Source of the DNA: Burkholderia lata
GTDB taxonomy: Bacteria; Pseudomonadota; Gammaproteobacteria; Burkholderiales; Burkholderiaceae
Direction: 5' to 3'
DNA length: 64,000 nt
Assembly: GCF_000012945.1 (NCBI RefSeq)
Contig: NC_007510.1
Location: forward strand, 1,798,001 to 1,862,000
This document shows, piece after piece, positions 34,632-44,615 of this stretch (positions within the stretch are counted from its first letter, which is position 1; the number at the start of each line of letters is the position of its first letter). The translations under genes and the position numbers were made by a program. The notes below the pieces were generated by a model. The model was not told the origin of the DNA. It saw only the letters and a list, made by a program, of their open reading frames with translations, and did no database searches.

Positions 34632-35375
34632 ATGGACGTCAAACTCGTTGCACGCACGCTCGACCTGTTCGAGCTGTTCGCCGCCGAACGGCGGCCGCTG
34701 CCGCTCACCGAACTCGCGCGCCTGCTCGACGTGCCGCCGTCGAGCTGCCTCGCGATGGCACGCACGCTCGTGAGCCGCGGCTACCTGTATGAAGTACGCA
34801 AGCGCGGCGGCTACTACCCGACGCGCCGTCTGCAGACGATCGCCGCCGCGATCGACGCGACCGATCCGGTCGTCGACATCGTCCATCCGCATCTCGTCGC
34901 GCTGCGCGACGCGAGCCGCGAGACGGCCGTGCTTGGCAAGATCCAGGGGGTGTCCGTTACCTACCTCGACGTCGTCGAATCGGAGCAGGCGATCCGTTAT
35001 ACGCGCGCGCCGGGCGAACTGCGCCCGTTGCATGCGAACTCGATCGGCAAGGCGATTTTCGCGGAACTGGACGGCGACGCGCAGCAGGCGCTCGGCGCGC
35101 AGTTGCCGTTCGAGCGCTTCACCGACGCGACGGTGGCGGACCTGCCCGCGCTCGTCGCGCAAACCGCCCGGTTTCGCGAACTCGGCTGGGCCGAGAACTT
35201 CGGCGAGAGCGCGCCCGAGCTGTCGGCGATCGCGGTTGCGCTGACGCTCGACGGCGACTGGTACGGGCTGTCGGTGGTTGGGCCGACCGAGCGGATTCGC
35301 CAGCATCGCGACAGGCATGCAGCGCTGCTGGTCGACGCGAAGGCCAGGCTGCTGGTCGAGCACGCGCGCGGCTGA
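34632..35375 (+). CDS. IclR-family transcriptional regulator
   Basis: A 247-residue regulator with an N-terminal winged helix-turn-helix (VARTLDLFELFAAERRPLPL, ARLLDVPPSSCLAMARTL, SRGYLYEV) and a C-terminal effector-binding domain with the IclR blocks ETAVLGKIQG, ATVADLPALVAQTARFR and the segment AIAVALTLDGDWYGLSVVGP. ATG 34632 is preferred to GTG 34623. It lies 60 bases after the acyl-CoA dehydrogenase in the same direction and most likely controls this catabolic unit in response to its substrate. The long palindrome at 30524-30565 is a candidate binding site. Confidence 0.92.
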   Translation: MDVKLVARTLDLFELFAAERRPLPLTELARLLDVPPSSCLAMARTLVSRGYLYEVRKRGGYYPTRRLQTIAAAIDATDPVVDIVHPHLVALRDASRETAVLGKIQGVSVTYLDVVESEQAIRYTRAPGELRPLHANSIGKAIFAELDGDAQQALGAQLPFERFTDATVADLPALVAQTARFRELGWAENFGESAPELSAIAVALTLDGDWYGLSVVGPTERIRQHRDRHAALLVDAKARLLVEHARG

Positions 35376-35492
35376 AAGCGGGCAGGGTCCTGCCGAACAG
35401 CGGGCCGTCCGCCGGCGATCCGGTAGCTGGCGATCGCCGTGAACGGTCCTTGATGCGCAGGCCTGAGGCCTAGCGGCGGCTGCAATGCCGCA

Positions 35493-36848
35493 TCACGATT
35501 TCACCCACACCCCACCGGCACTCGGGTTGTCGCCTTGCGTCCACCATTTCGCGCAGTATTTCGCGCCCTGGTACATCACGCAGGTGCCGCCTGAATACGC
35601 GGTGGTCGCCGACCACGTGGCCGTGCCGCCGCCGACCGGCTTCCACACGGCGGCCTGGCCGGGCACGTCGCCCTGCGTCCACCATTGCGCCTGATACGTC
35701 GTGCCCTGGTAGGTGACCGTCATACCGGCCGTATAGACCTGGCCGGCTGCCCAGGGCGCGCCCGGCTGCGGCGTGCCGCCGTCCGAGCCGCCGCCGTAGT
35801 TCGGATCCTGCGTGACGCCCGCGCCCCACTTGCCGTCGAGCTGCTTGAAGATCGTCGCGAACGCGTACGGCTGCTGCGCGACGCCCGAACAGGTCGGCGA
35901 CGCAGACGTGCCGCCGGACGTGCACGCCTGATCGCGGCCGACCGACCAGTTGCCGAAGAAGCCGTAGCCGTTGCCGACCGCCGCGTTCAGCACGCTTTGC
36001 GCATTCGCGAGCGTGAAGGTTTCGCCTTGCACATCGTTCACGCCGATCATCGGCGTGACGCCGACCATCTGCCAGAGCTGAGCATTGGTCTTCGGCTGGC
36101 CGGCCGACTTGAACGCCGTGTCGAGCTGCGAATACAGCGCCTGCGCGGCACTGATCGCGGCCGCGCCCATGTCGAGGTTCGCGGGGCCGTAATCCATCGC
36201 CATCACGTTCACCGCATCGAACACGGTCTGGTTCGAGATCGCCGCGTTGACGACGTTCAGGCCGTCCTGCGTGAGCCCGGTCGGCATCGTCGGCAGCGTC
36301 AGCGTGACGTGCAGCGGCTTGCCTTTCGCCGCATAGCTCGCCTGCAACTGCGTGACCGCCTGGAAGTTGCGCGCGACCGCGGCCGTATCCAGCTGCGACA
36401 CACCCTCGATGTCGAAGTCGAGGTGCGTGAGGCCGTACGTGTCGATCACGGTCTGGTACGCGCTCGCCAGCGCGGGGACCGTCGTGCACGCCTGCATCAG
36501 CGGCGTGCCGTTCGCGCCGCCGAACGACACGGCGACTTCGCCGCCTTTCGCGCGATAGCTCGCGATCGACGTTGACAGGGCGGTCAGCAGGCCGCCGCTC
36601 GCGCCGTTGCCGATCGGCTGCACGCCGCCCCACGACGGCACACAACCGTTGCCCGCGACCACGAACGCGAGCGTGAACTGCTGGATGCCTTGCCGGACGC
36701 CGATCTGATCGACGAGCGGCGTCGGATAAAGCGTCACGTCGACATAAGGCGCATAGACGCCGGCGCCCTGGGACACGCTCGCCACTGCAAGAAGGCAACC
36801 CGCTGCAAGTCCGCGCGGGATGAAACGCGGCAACACATTGTTGTTCAT
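35493..36848 (-). CDS. Secreted GH18 chitinase with two CBM5/12 modules
   Basis: A 451-residue extracellular enzyme. The signal peptide is MNNNVLPRFIPRGLAAGCLL and onward to SVSQGA. The GH18 barrel spans residues about 30-330, with the motif HLDFDIEG carrying the catalytic Glu (family DxDxE) and the strand VAVSFGGANG. After a Gly/Ser/Pro linker come two C-terminal chitin-binding modules, each ending in WWTQGD...VW (APWAAGQVYTAGMTVTYQG and ATWSATTAYSGGTCVMYQG). The enzyme should cut chitin and bind insoluble polymer. It is transcribed alone; the start ATG 36848 gives the signal peptide directly, while the longer frame would not. Confidence 0.93.
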   Translation of the reverse strand: MNNNVLPRFIPRGLAAGCLLAVASVSQGAGVYAPYVDVTLYPTPLVDQIGVRQGIQQFTLAFVVAGNGCVPSWGGVQPIGNGASGGLLTALSTSIASYRAKGGEVAVSFGGANGTPLMQACTTVPALASAYQTVIDTYGLTHLDFDIEGVSQLDTAAVARNFQAVTQLQASYAAKGKPLHVTLTLPTMPTGLTQDGLNVVNAAISNQTVFDAVNVMAMDYGPANLDMGAAAISAAQALYSQLDTAFKSAGQPKTNAQLWQMVGVTPMIGVNDVQGETFTLANAQSVLNAAVGNGYGFFGNWSVGRDQACTSGGTSASPTCSGVAQQPYAFATIFKQLDGKWGAGVTQDPNYGGGSDGGTPQPGAPWAAGQVYTAGMTVTYQGTTYQAQWWTQGDVPGQAAVWKPVGGGTATWSATTAYSGGTCVMYQGAKYCAKWWTQGDNPSAGGVWVKS

Positions 36849-37110
36849 TGTGTTCTCCAAGTGGAAGAGGGATACGCTGGCCCGCGTATCGTCGCCGGTC
36901 GGGCGACCGGGCATGCCCGTCCGACGGCGTGCCCATCTTGGAGGATTCGCATCGAATAGTGAATAGTCAGGAGTTCTTTTTGTTATTTGAATCCCGATAC
37001 GTAACGATCTTGCCGATTCGACACAGTTCCGGAACGCGTGACGCGGGTGATTTTCCCGATCGATCGAGTGAGTGAGTGAGGGCGGCCCGACGCGCGTCGT
37101 TCGTTGCGCT

Positions 37111-38013
37111 TCAAGCAGATGGAGGCTGCGCCAGCGAGCGTGCCAGTGCGACGAAGCGCTCGACGCACACCGACGCGAACGGCTCGTTCCACGACACGAT
37201 CTGCTCGACCGCGCGCGTGCCGGCGAGCGGCACGTAGACGACGCCCGGCCGCTGCAGCGTCGCCGTGAAACCCGGCACGATCGCGATGCCGCGTTCGGCG
37301 GCCACCAGCGACACGAGCGTCGTGATCTGCGCGGCGGTCGCGCCGATCCGCGGCACGAATCCGGCTTGCGCGCACAGGTCGTCCAGTGCAGCGGTCAGTG
37401 CCGAACCGTAACCGGGCGGAAAGGTGACGAAGGTCGCGTGCGCAAGCTCCGCGATGTCGACGCTCGCACGGCTCGCGAGCGGATCGCCGGCCGGCACCGC
37501 CGCGACGAGCGGTTCGCGCGACACGACGAGCGACGCCACCGGCACGCCAGGCGCACCGTTCCACGCCCAGCCGAAACCGATGTCCATCGTGCCGTCCGCG
37601 ATCTGCTGGCGCTGGCTGGCGGTCGCCGCCTCGCGGAACGCGAGTTCGACGTCGGGCATCGTGCGGCTCGCGACGCGGATGACGTCCGGGAACGTGTCGG
37701 ACATCGGAATCGAGCTCGCATAGCCGATCACGATCCGCCCGGCGATGCCTTGCGCAATCTTGCGTGCGCTCGCTTCTGCCTCGGCGGCCGCGCTGACGAC
37801 GTTGCGAGCATGGTCGAGGAACGCGGCGCCTTCCGGCGTCAGCCGCACCGCACGTGTCGAACGTTCGAACAACCGGACGCCGAGCTCGCTTTCGAGTGCG
37901 GCGATATGGCGCGTCAGCGGCGGCTGCGCGACCCGCAGGCGCAACGCCGCGCGGCCGAAGTGCAGTTCGTCGGCGACGACCACGAAATAGCGGAGGCGGC
38001 GCAGGTCGAGCAT
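37111..38013 (-). CDS. LysR-family transcriptional regulator
   Basis: A 300-residue LysR regulator. The helix-turn-helix is near the start (MLDLRRLRYFVVVADELHFG, AALRLRVAQPPLTRHIAALE, LGVRLFERSTRAVRLTPEG) and the effector domain fills the rest (GRIVIGYASSIP, GTMDIGFGWAW, VAAVPAGDPLA). It is divergent from the MFS gene at 38108 with a 94-base shared region, the standard arrangement for a LysR controlling its neighbour. The effector and target are unknown, although the transporter is the obvious candidate. ATG 38013 is chosen because it is the usual family N-terminus. Confidence 0.93.
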   Translation of the reverse strand: MLDLRRLRYFVVVADELHFGRAALRLRVAQPPLTRHIAALESELGVRLFERSTRAVRLTPEGAAFLDHARNVVSAAAEAEASARKIAQGIAGRIVIGYASSIPMSDTFPDVIRVASRTMPDVELAFREAATASQRQQIADGTMDIGFGWAWNGAPGVPVASLVVSREPLVAAVPAGDPLASRASVDIAELAHATFVTFPPGYGSALTAALDDLCAQAGFVPRIGATAAQITTLVSLVAAERGIAIVPGFTATLQRPGVVYVPLAGTRAVEQIVSWNEPFASVCVERFVALARSLAQPPSA

Positions 38014-38107
38014 TGTTGTCGTTCCGGTATCAATCGCTATGAAAACGGTATTGGCGTGCACACGACGCACTCGTCAGACTGTCGGCATCGACGACCAGGC
38101 AGCTCCG

Positions 38108-39316
38108 ATGAACGACAGGACCACGCGCATCGCGTTCTTTCTCTGCGGCTTCGCCGCGTTTCTCAATCTGTATTCGACGCAGGGCATCCTGCACGAACTC
38201 GCGGCCACCTTCGGCGTCAGCGCCGAGCGTGCGGGGCAGGGCGTGAGCGCCACCACGACGGCCGTCGCCATTATCGCGCCGTTCGTCGGCGTGCTGGCTG
38301 CACGCATCGAGCGGCGCGTCGCGATCTCGCTCGCGGCGGTGGCCGTCGCGCTGCCGGTCGTGTGGTCCGCGCATGCGGGCAGTTTCGCGTCGTTTCTCGG
38401 CGCGCGCTTTGCGGCCGGTCTCGTCATGCCGTTCGTCTTCGCGCTGTCGATCGCCTATATCGCCGAGCGCTTCGATCGCGGCACGTCCGCCGAGATCAGC
38501 GCGCTGTTCGTCGCCGGCACGACGCTCGGCGGTTTCGCCGGCCGTTTCGCGACCAACCTGATGACGTCGATGTGGGGCTGGCGGCATGCGCTCGACGTCG
38601 TCGCGGCGCTGTGTCTCGTCACTGGGGTCGCGATCTATGCGAGCCTGCCGGCGTCCGGTGTGATCGCACGGCGCACCGACCACGATGCGGATGGCGGTGC
38701 GGGATCGTCGTGGCGCATCGTCACGCGCGGCCCGGTGCTCGCGTCTTTCGCGATCGGCGCATGCGTGCTCGCGTCGCAGGTCGCGACGTTCACGTTCGTC
38801 GGCCTGCGCCTGGCCCGCGCGCCGTTCGGCTTCGGCACGGTCGGGATCGGTGCGATCTATGCTGTGTTTCTGGTGGCGGTGGTCGTGACGCCGCTGGCAG
38901 GGCGTCTCGCCCGGCATCGCGGCCCGCGCGCGCCGGGGCTTGCCGCGGCCGCGCTCGCGATCGGCGGGGCGTTGCTGACGCTGTCCGACAACGTGCCGGT
39001 GATCCTGGCCGGCCTCGCGCTCAGCTCGACCGCCGTATTTGTCGAACAGGCGTCGGCCAACACGTTCATCTCGCAGGCGGCGTCGAGCGCGCGCTCGACG
39101 GCGATCGGCATCTACCTGTCCTGCTACTACTTCGGCGGCAGCCTCGGCTCGATCCTGCCGGTGCCCGGCTGGCATCGGTGGGGATGGGCCGGCTGCGTCG
39201 CGTTCGTGGTCGCGGCACAGGCCATCGTCGGCGTGCTCGTGTACCGGTTCTGGCACGCGGGCAGCGCAGCCGGCACCGCGCAGGCCGACGCACGCACCGT
39301 CACGCCGACGCGCTGA
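38108..39316 (+). CDS. MFS transporter (YnfM-type)
   Basis: A 402-residue inner-membrane transporter with about twelve hydrophobic segments. It begins MNDRTTRIAFFLCGFAAFLNLYST; LQGIL-type residues, GVSAERAGQGVSATTTAVAI and the cytoplasmic loop ARIERRVAI mark a drug/metabolite exporter of the YnfM/arabinose-efflux type. An upstream ATG (38039) would add a hydrophilic 23-residue leader that looks unlikely. It is divergent from a LysR regulator, which probably controls it. The substrate is unknown. It ends six bases before the convergent CbiG-CobJ gene. Confidence 0.9.
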   Translation: MNDRTTRIAFFLCGFAAFLNLYSTQGILHELAATFGVSAERAGQGVSATTTAVAIIAPFVGVLAARIERRVAISLAAVAVALPVVWSAHAGSFASFLGARFAAGLVMPFVFALSIAYIAERFDRGTSAEISALFVAGTTLGGFAGRFATNLMTSMWGWRHALDVVAALCLVTGVAIYASLPASGVIARRTDHDADGGAGSSWRIVTRGPVLASFAIGACVLASQVATFTFVGLRLARAPFGFGTVGIGAIYAVFLVAVVVTPLAGRLARHRGPRAPGLAAAALAIGGALLTLSDNVPVILAGLALSSTAVFVEQASANTFISQAASSARSTAIGIYLSCYYFGGSLGSILPVPGWHRWGWAGCVAFVVAAQAIVGVLVYRFWHAGSAAGTAQADARTVTPTR

Positions 39317-39322
39317 CCGGGT

Positions 39323-41062
39323 TCAGCGATACCAGCGCGGCGTATAGACCCACTCGCGTGCGTTGCCGATCGCGAAGCGCCGCGTCGTCGACGAGCCGAC
39401 GATCACCATCGTGCGCATGTCGACCTGGTCGCTGCGCAGCGCGCCGAGCGTCGTCGTCGTGAGCGTTGCGCCCGGCCGGCCGATGTCGCGGCCGAGCACG
39501 ACCACCGTCTCGGCCGTGCGGTGCGCGCGCACGACGTCGAGCGCGCGATCGAGCTGCCAAGGCCGCGCGCGCGAGATCGGGTTGTAGAACGCCATCACCA
39601 GGTCGGCCTGCGCCGCATGCCGCAGGCGTGTCTCGATCACGTCCCACGGCTTCAGGTTGTCCGACAGCGAGATCGCACAGAAGTCGTGACCGAGCGGCGC
39701 ACCGGCCTGCGCGGCCGTCGCGAGCGACGCCGAGATACCGGGCTCCACGCGCAGGTCGACCGCCGCCCAGTGCGGATCGCGCGCTTCATCGAGCGCTTCG
39801 AGCACGGCCGCGGCCATCGCGAACACGCCCGGGTCACCCGACGACACGACCGCGACGCGCCGGCCCTCGGCCGCGAGCTCGAACGCATGGCGCGCGCGCT
39901 GCATTTCCTCGCGATTGTCAGTGCCGTGCACGCGCTGGTCGCCACGGAACGGGCCGGCCATGTTCACGTAGGTCGTGTAGCCGAGGATGTCGGTCGCTTC
40001 CGCGAGCGCGGCGCGCGCGGCCGGGGTAAGCCATGCAGCACCGCCCGGGCCGAGGCCGAGCACCGTCAGGCGGCCGCGTGCACGGCCGAGCGTGGCGGGA
40101 TCGACCGGATGCGACGCAACCGCGCATGCGATGCCGTTCGTCGTGGCGCGCAGTGTGTGCGCGACACGCAACGCGCCGCCGAGCAGGACGGCGGCGTCGG
40201 TGGGTACGTCGCCGTTACTATCGCTGACATCGACATCGGCATCGATGAAGCGCAGCGGAACGTCGAGCGTTTGCGCCGCTTCTTCCAGCACGTCATCACC
40301 GATTGCCGATGCGGGTGCAACGATAGCCGCGAGCGCCAGCCGCGCGAGACCTTGCGCATCGAGCGTGGCGTCGATGCGCGCAGCGAGTGCTTCATTGCCT
40401 TGGATAGCCTGCGCATCGATGCCCACTACCACGCTGCGCGGATGAATCACGAGCTCGTCGCGCGTACCGCGCCATGCATCGGGAGTCACGCGGATCGCAT
40501 GCGCAGCCGCGTCGTCGCGCGGCAACGCGACGTCGTCGAGCCACGGCGCCGCGCCGTCGATGCGCGTCGACGCGCCCGCGAGCAGATCGGATACGAAGCG
40601 CTTGCCCTGTGCAAGATCGGCGAGCGCATAGCCTTCCGGCGGATTGAGCACGCACGCGCCGAAGCGCAGTTCGCCGCTCGTCGTGATCGCGGGAGCCACG
40701 CCGACGCATGCGGCGATTTCTCGCGCCATCACGTTGACGCCCGTCAGCCCGCCGAGCAGCGGTACGACCGCCGAGCCGTCTTCCGCGACCGCGAGCACAG
40801 GCGGCTCGACGCCCTTGTCGGCGAGCGCGGGGGCGATGCAGCGGATCACGATGCCGGCCGCGCACAGCGCGACGATCGGCAGCCCGCGTGCATAGAGTTC
40901 ACGCAGGTGCGCGCCGAGATCGTCGAACGCCACATCGGCCGCGACGCGCGATGCGAGGCCATGCACGAGCGCACCCGGATAGCGCGTCTGGATGCGCCGC
41001 GCGGTATCGAGCGCGCCCGCGCCGAGAATCACGATGGCGGGCGGCGTCGTCATCCTTGCCAT
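39323..41062 (-). CDS. cobJ: CbiG-CobJ fusion (precorrin-3B C17-methyltransferase)
   Basis: A 579-residue two-part protein. The first 325 or so residues are CbiG-like: [47 protein letters not shown], and a degraded CbiG C-terminal segment ([20 protein letters not shown]). The rest is a complete CobJ methyltransferase: [85 protein letters not shown] and the segment [16 protein letters not shown]. CobJ contracts the ring while methylating C17; CbiG opens the ring-A lactone in the anaerobic route. ATG 41062 follows a G-rich site; ATG 41053 would give an ATGA overlap with cobI. Last gene of the second riboswitch-led operon. Confidence 0.93.
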   Translation of the reverse strand: MARMTTPPAIVILGAGALDTARRIQTRYPGALVHGLASRVAADVAFDDLGAHLRELYARGLPIVALCAAGIVIRCIAPALADKGVEPPVLAVAEDGSAVVPLLGGLTGVNVMAREIAACVGVAPAITTSGELRFGACVLNPPEGYALADLAQGKRFVSDLLAGASTRIDGAAPWLDDVALPRDDAAAHAIRVTPDAWRGTRDELVIHPRSVVVGIDAQAIQGNEALAARIDATLDAQGLARLALAAIVAPASAIGDDVLEEAAQTLDVPLRFIDADVDVSDSNGDVPTDAAVLLGGALRVAHTLRATTNGIACAVASHPVDPATLGRARGRLTVLGLGPGGAAWLTPAARAALAEATDILGYTTYVNMAGPFRGDQRVHGTDNREEMQRARHAFELAAEGRRVAVVSSGDPGVFAMAAAVLEALDEARDPHWAAVDLRVEPGISASLATAAQAGAPLGHDFCAISLSDNLKPWDVIETRLRHAAQADLVMAFYNPISRARPWQLDRALDVVRAHRTAETVVVLGRDIGRPGATLTTTTLGALRSDQVDMRTMVIVGSSTTRRFAIGNAREWVYTPRWYR

Positions 41063-41784
41063 TTTTCCCCCGGCACGACGAGCAGCGAGAAATACGGCGA
41101 CGCCATCGGATCGACTTCGTCGAGCGGCACGATGCGCTGGCTCGCCATCGTCGCGCGCTCGACATACAGCGCGCGCTTCGTGAGCCCCAGCTCGTCGAGC
41201 ACGCGCCGCACCTTGTCGAAGTTGCGGCCGAGCTTCATCACGACGGCCGCGTCGGCTCGCGCGAGCCGCTCGCGCAGTTCGTGCTCGGGCAGCACGCCCG
41301 ACAGCACCGACAAACTCTGGTTGCGATAGACGAGCGGCTGGCCGAGCACGGCGGTGCCGCCGAGCATCGCGCATACGCCGGGGATCACCTCGGTGTCGTA
41401 GCGCGGCGCGAGGCGGTCGTGCAGGTACATGTACGAGCCGTAGAAGAACGGGTCGCCTTCGCAGATCACCGCGACGTCGCGGCCGGCATCGAGGTGCGCG
41501 GCAACGATCTCGGCGGCCGTATCGTAGAAGTCGGCGATCACCGTCTCGTAGCATAGCGGCGGCGGCAGCGCCTCGGTCGTCACCGGATAGACGAGCGGCA
41601 GTTGCGTTTGCCCGTCCCGCAGGTGCGCTTCGACGATGCCGTACGCATTGCCTTTCTTGCCCTTTGCGACGAAATACGCGACCACGGGCGCGGCCTGCAG
41701 CACGCGCAGCGCCTTGATCGTCATCAGTTCAGGATCGCCGGGGCCGACGCCGACCCCGAACAGGCGTCCGCGCGCGGTCGTCAT
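41050..41784 (-). CDS. cobI: Precorrin-2 C20-methyltransferase CobI
   Basis: A 244-residue SAM-dependent methyltransferase that converts precorrin-2 to precorrin-3A. Family motifs are [18 protein letters not shown] at the start, [16 protein letters not shown], the [19 protein letters not shown] block, and [20 protein letters not shown]. It is translationally coupled on both sides: its ATG overlaps the cobH stop (ATGA) and its stop overlaps the next gene. The presence of CobG two genes upstream implies that it works in an oxygen-dependent route, although CobI and CbiL cannot be told apart firmly from sequence alone. Confidence 0.95.
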   Translation of the reverse strand: MTTARGRLFGVGVGPGDPELMTIKALRVLQAAPVVAYFVAKGKKGNAYGIVEAHLRDGQTQLPLVYPVTTEALPPPLCYETVIADFYDTAAEIVAAHLDAGRDVAVICEGDPFFYGSYMYLHDRLAPRYDTEVIPGVCAMLGGTAVLGQPLVYRNQSLSVLSGVLPEHELRERLARADAAVVMKLGRNFDKVRRVLDELGLTKRALYVERATMASQRIVPLDEVDPMASPYFSLLVVPGEKWQG

Positions 41785-42407
41785 TCGACCTCCGTCGCGA
41801 GGGCGTTGATCGCCGCAGCGGCCATCGCGCTGCCGCCACGCCGGCCGAGCAGCGCGACGTACGGCACGCCGCGGCTGTCGGCATCGAGCAGCGCCTTCGA
41901 TTCGGCCGCGCCGATGAAGCCGACCGGGAAACCGAGAATCAATGCTGGGCGCGGTGCACCGGCGTCGATCATGTCGAGCAGGTGAAACAGCGCGGTCGGT
42001 GCATTGCCGATCACGACGACGCTGCCGGCGAGATGCGGGCGCCACAGTTCGAGCGCGGCCGCCGAACGCGTGTTGCCGAGATGTCGCGCGAGATCGGGCA
42101 CCTCGGGCTCGCCGAGCGTGCAGATCACGCGGTTGTCGGCCGGCAGCCGTGCGCGCGTGATGCCTTCGGCGACCATCCTCGCGTCGCACAGGATCGGCGC
42201 ACCGGCGGCAAGCGCCGTGCGGCCTGCCGTGCCGGCACCGGCCGAGAAGCGCAGGTCGTAGACGACGTCGACCATCCCGCACGCATGGATCACGCGCACC
42301 GCGAGTTTCTCGAGGTCGGGCGGAACCTGCGACAGGTCGGCCTCGGCGCGGATCGTCGCGAACGACTGGCGGTAGATTTCCTGCCCGTCGCGAATGTAGT
42401 CAAGCAT
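41781..42407 (-). CDS. cobH: Precorrin-8X methylmutase CobH
   Basis: Moves the methyl group from C11 to C12 of precorrin-8X to give hydrogenobyrinic acid. The 208-residue protein has the family blocks [32 protein letters not shown] with the active-site His, [15 protein letters not shown], and [15 protein letters not shown] with [20 protein letters not shown] 42407 overlaps the cobG stop by eight bases, and its own stop overlaps cobI. It acts late in ring synthesis, just before CobB amidation. The gene is complete and has no unusual features. Confidence 0.96.
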   Translation of the reverse strand: MLDYIRDGQEIYRQSFATIRAEADLSQVPPDLEKLAVRVIHACGMVDVVYDLRFSAGAGTAGRTALAAGAPILCDARMVAEGITRARLPADNRVICTLGEPEVPDLARHLGNTRSAAALELWRPHLAGSVVVIGNAPTALFHLLDMIDAGAPRPALILGFPVGFIGAAESKALLDADSRGVPYVALLGRRGGSAMAAAAINALATEVE

Positions 42408-43803
42408 CGGTGGTGTCCTGGCTGTGCCGCGCGCCCGTCAGTCGGGCCGCGGCCTGGTCAATCGTCAGATGGCGCGCGAGCGGGGCGCCGAGGCCCGCAG
42501 CGGCGTCGCGCCGGTAAAGGTCGTAGTGCGCGGGCGCCACCGCGACGAGCGTGTGCGTCGCGGGATGCGGCAGCGCGCAGTGGCGTTCGCAGCCGGTCAG
42601 GTGCACGTCGACCGCGTGGCCGATGCGGGCGGCGAGCGCGAGCGCGTCGTGTTTGGTGTCGGCGCGTGCCTTCGCGCAGCCCGTGCTGCCGGTGCATGCA
42701 ACGAGCGTCGCCAGCGGGTCGGACGACGCGCAGACGAGGCCGAGCGACGCGAGCGCATCGAGCGTGGCCGGTGCGCGTTCGAGCGACACGCGATGCAGGA
42801 ACACGCCTTGCCACGGTGTCATCGACAGCGTGCCGTCGCCGTCGGTTTCGGCCAGCGCGGCGAGCCGTTCCAGTTGCGTGGCATCGAGCCGGCCGAGCAC
42901 GCATTGCGCGCCGACGTTGCAGCGCGCCGCATCGCGCGACGGGCGCACGCCGAAACGCAGCGCCGCGTCGGCGCGCGTACGGCGCCAGCCGGCAAGCGCT
43001 GGATCGGCTGCAAGCGGGAAGGGTAAATAGCGCTGCGCGCGTTCGAGCAATGTGCGTTCGCCGCACGTTGCGAGCAGCGCGCGCATCCGCGTGACGTCGG
43101 CCGGAGCAAGATCGAGGAACGCGAGCAGCAGCGCGCGGACCAGTGCGACACCTTGATCGGGCGCGACATCGACCGAAGCGGGCGGGTCGTCGTGCGCGAC
43201 CGGCGGGCAACCGGCCAGCCCGGCAGCGACGCGCACCGCGCCGTCGCTGCGGTGCCAGGCGGCCAGCCAGATGTCGTGCGGATGGTCGAGCGCCGCAACC
43301 GATTCGCCGCCGTCGAGCTGGATCGAGAATTTCGGCGACAGTTCGCCGCGGCGTGGCTCGCGCGCCAGCATGTCGAAGAGCGGTGCGGCGAGTGCGCGGC
43401 TATCAACGAGCGCGGCGGGATCGTGGCCGGCGAGCGGGCTGAGCATCAGGTTGCGGACGTCGTCGCTCGCGGCGAGCGCGGCTGCGTCGGCGGTGGCATT
43501 GGCGCTGCCGTCAATGCGGGGGCCGAGACCCGCGTCGAGCAACGCGCGCGTCAGCGCGTCGGCCGCGCCGTCGCGAATGCCGCGCAGTTGGAGATTCGCG
43601 CGATTGGTCGCATCGATCGTGCCGGAGCCGAATGCCCGCGCGGCAGCGGCAATCGCACGGGCCTGGCGCGCGTCGAGCCGGCCGCCCGGCAGCTTGATCC
43701 GGCACAGCCCGCCGTCGGCGGCCGTGACCACGCGCACGAGCCCCGGGCAGGCCGATGGGCGCACGACGGGCGACGCAGGAATCGAAACGGGGGCGGAACT
43801 CAA
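42400..43803 (-). CDS. cobG: Precorrin-3B synthase CobG
   Basis: An oxygen-using Fe-S enzyme of the nitrite/sulfite reductase family that hydroxylates precorrin-3A and forms the gamma-lactone. The two ferredoxin-like half domains (SACPGLVRVVTAADGGLCRI, RANLQLRGI) and the cluster motifs ACTGSTGC and GCERHC near the end supply the four cysteines for a 4Fe-4S cluster. Its presence marks an aerobic cobalamin pathway. The start is uncertain: TTG 43803 or GTG 43875; no ATG exists in frame before the conserved region. The GTG would be only about 12 bases from the riboswitch 3' end. First gene of the cobG-cobH-cobI-cobJ operon. Confidence 0.92.
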   Translation of the reverse strand: MSSAPVSIPASPVVRPSACPGLVRVVTAADGGLCRIKLPGGRLDARQARAIAAAARAFGSGTIDATNRANLQLRGIRDGAADALTRALLDAGLGPRIDGSANATADAAALAASDDVRNLMLSPLAGHDPAALVDSRALAAPLFDMLAREPRRGELSPKFSIQLDGGESVAALDHPHDIWLAAWHRSDGAVRVAAGLAGCPPVAHDDPPASVDVAPDQGVALVRALLLAFLDLAPADVTRMRALLATCGERTLLERAQRYLPFPLAADPALAGWRRTRADAALRFGVRPSRDAARCNVGAQCVLGRLDATQLERLAALAETDGDGTLSMTPWQGVFLHRVSLERAPATLDALASLGLVCASSDPLATLVACTGSTGCAKARADTKHDALALAARIGHAVDVHLTGCERHCALPHPATHTLVAVAPAHYDLYRRDAAAGLGAPLARHLTIDQAAARLTGARHSQDTTDA

Positions 43804-43886
43804 CGGGGTACCGGGGCAGTGTCGCGCCGCGGCCAACGCATCGGTACACCCCGCCCGACGCCGACTGGCACGCACGCACTTTCAGG

Positions 43887-44052
43887 CCGGCAGGTCTCCT
43901 GGCTGACAGGTCGGCGCCGGCTCCCGGCCTTCCCGGTGGAACCAGTGGCATGAGGGGGAGATCGGCTCGCTGTCTACAGTTGCGGGGGCAGCCACAGCGG
44001 CGCGTGGCGCGCCCTGTGTTCCCTCTTCGGCCCCGAGGGGCACCGGCGAACG
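43887..44052 (-). promoter_or_regulatory. Cobalamin riboswitch ahead of cobG operon
   Basis: On the minus strand the order is a GGAACACAGGG start, GTGGCTGCCCCCGCAACTGTA core, GCCACTGG, GGGAAGGCCGGGAG, and the 3' GTCAGCCAGGAGACCTGCC (43889-43907). These are the textbook conserved elements of the AdoCbl aptamer. The 3' end is within about 15 bases of a possible GTG start of cobG, so it could act on translation directly. Confidence 0.93.
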
Positions 44053-44204
44053 AACGGCCGTAGGATACCCGATTTTCGCGACGATCCGGCATTGTCGATA
44101 TGCCGCGCAACCGCATCGCAGAACGGCCGCAGCCGGTTTTTCGCTATCTCGCAAATGGTACGATTGGCGGCTCGACATCAGATCGGCGACCGCCGGTATC
44201 CGCG

Positions 44205-44501
44205 ATGAAACTCGGCAGGACGGAGCTGTTCGGCATGGGCATTGCACTGGGCTTGCTGGCCATCCCGGCCTGGATGCTGCTCGCATGCATACTGATCCCG
44301 CTTGCACCGTCGGCCGAGTGGCCGAAGAATGTCGGGCTCGCCGGCCTCGGCGTGCCGATCGTGGCGGGTGGCACGTTCCTGTACAGGAAAATCGGTGCGC
44401 GGCCGCTCACGTGGCTGCTGCTCGGCTGGCTGCTGATCGCGTCGATCGGCGGCATGTATCTGGGCTTGCTGGTCTTGATTGGCCCGGTGACGCGCGGCTG
44501 A
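44205..44501 (+). CDS. Small three-helix membrane hypothetical protein
   Basis: A 98-residue protein with three hydrophobic segments: about residues 8-30 (FGMGIALGLLAIPAWMLLAC), 45-60 (VGLAGLGVPIVAGGTFL) and 70-92 (WLLLGWLLIASIGGMYLGLL). I recognise no family. ATG 44205 (MKLGRTELFG) is chosen over an upstream ATG at 44100 that would add a hydrophilic leader. It lies alone between the cobG riboswitch (opposite strand) and cobL, 115 bases before the latter, and may not be linked to cobalamin. Confidence is limited by its small size. Confidence 0.6.
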   Translation: MKLGRTELFGMGIALGLLAIPAWMLLACILIPLAPSAEWPKNVGLAGLGVPIVAGGTFLYRKIGARPLTWLLLGWLLIASIGGMYLGLLVLIGPVTRG

Positions 44502-44615
44502 CGTCGTCGCCGTATCGCACCGGTCACGCTCGGCACATCAACGAATCAACGCGCGGCGGCCCAGCCGCCGCGCATCGCAACAAACGGTAGGGAATCGAAC
44601 GATGGGGAAGGGTGC

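Noticed and set aside
37064..37084. GTGA-type short tandem repeat next to the LysR 3' end
   Set aside because: There are only three or four copies of a tetramer in a non-coding gap, without link to a start codon, so no role in phase variation is supported.
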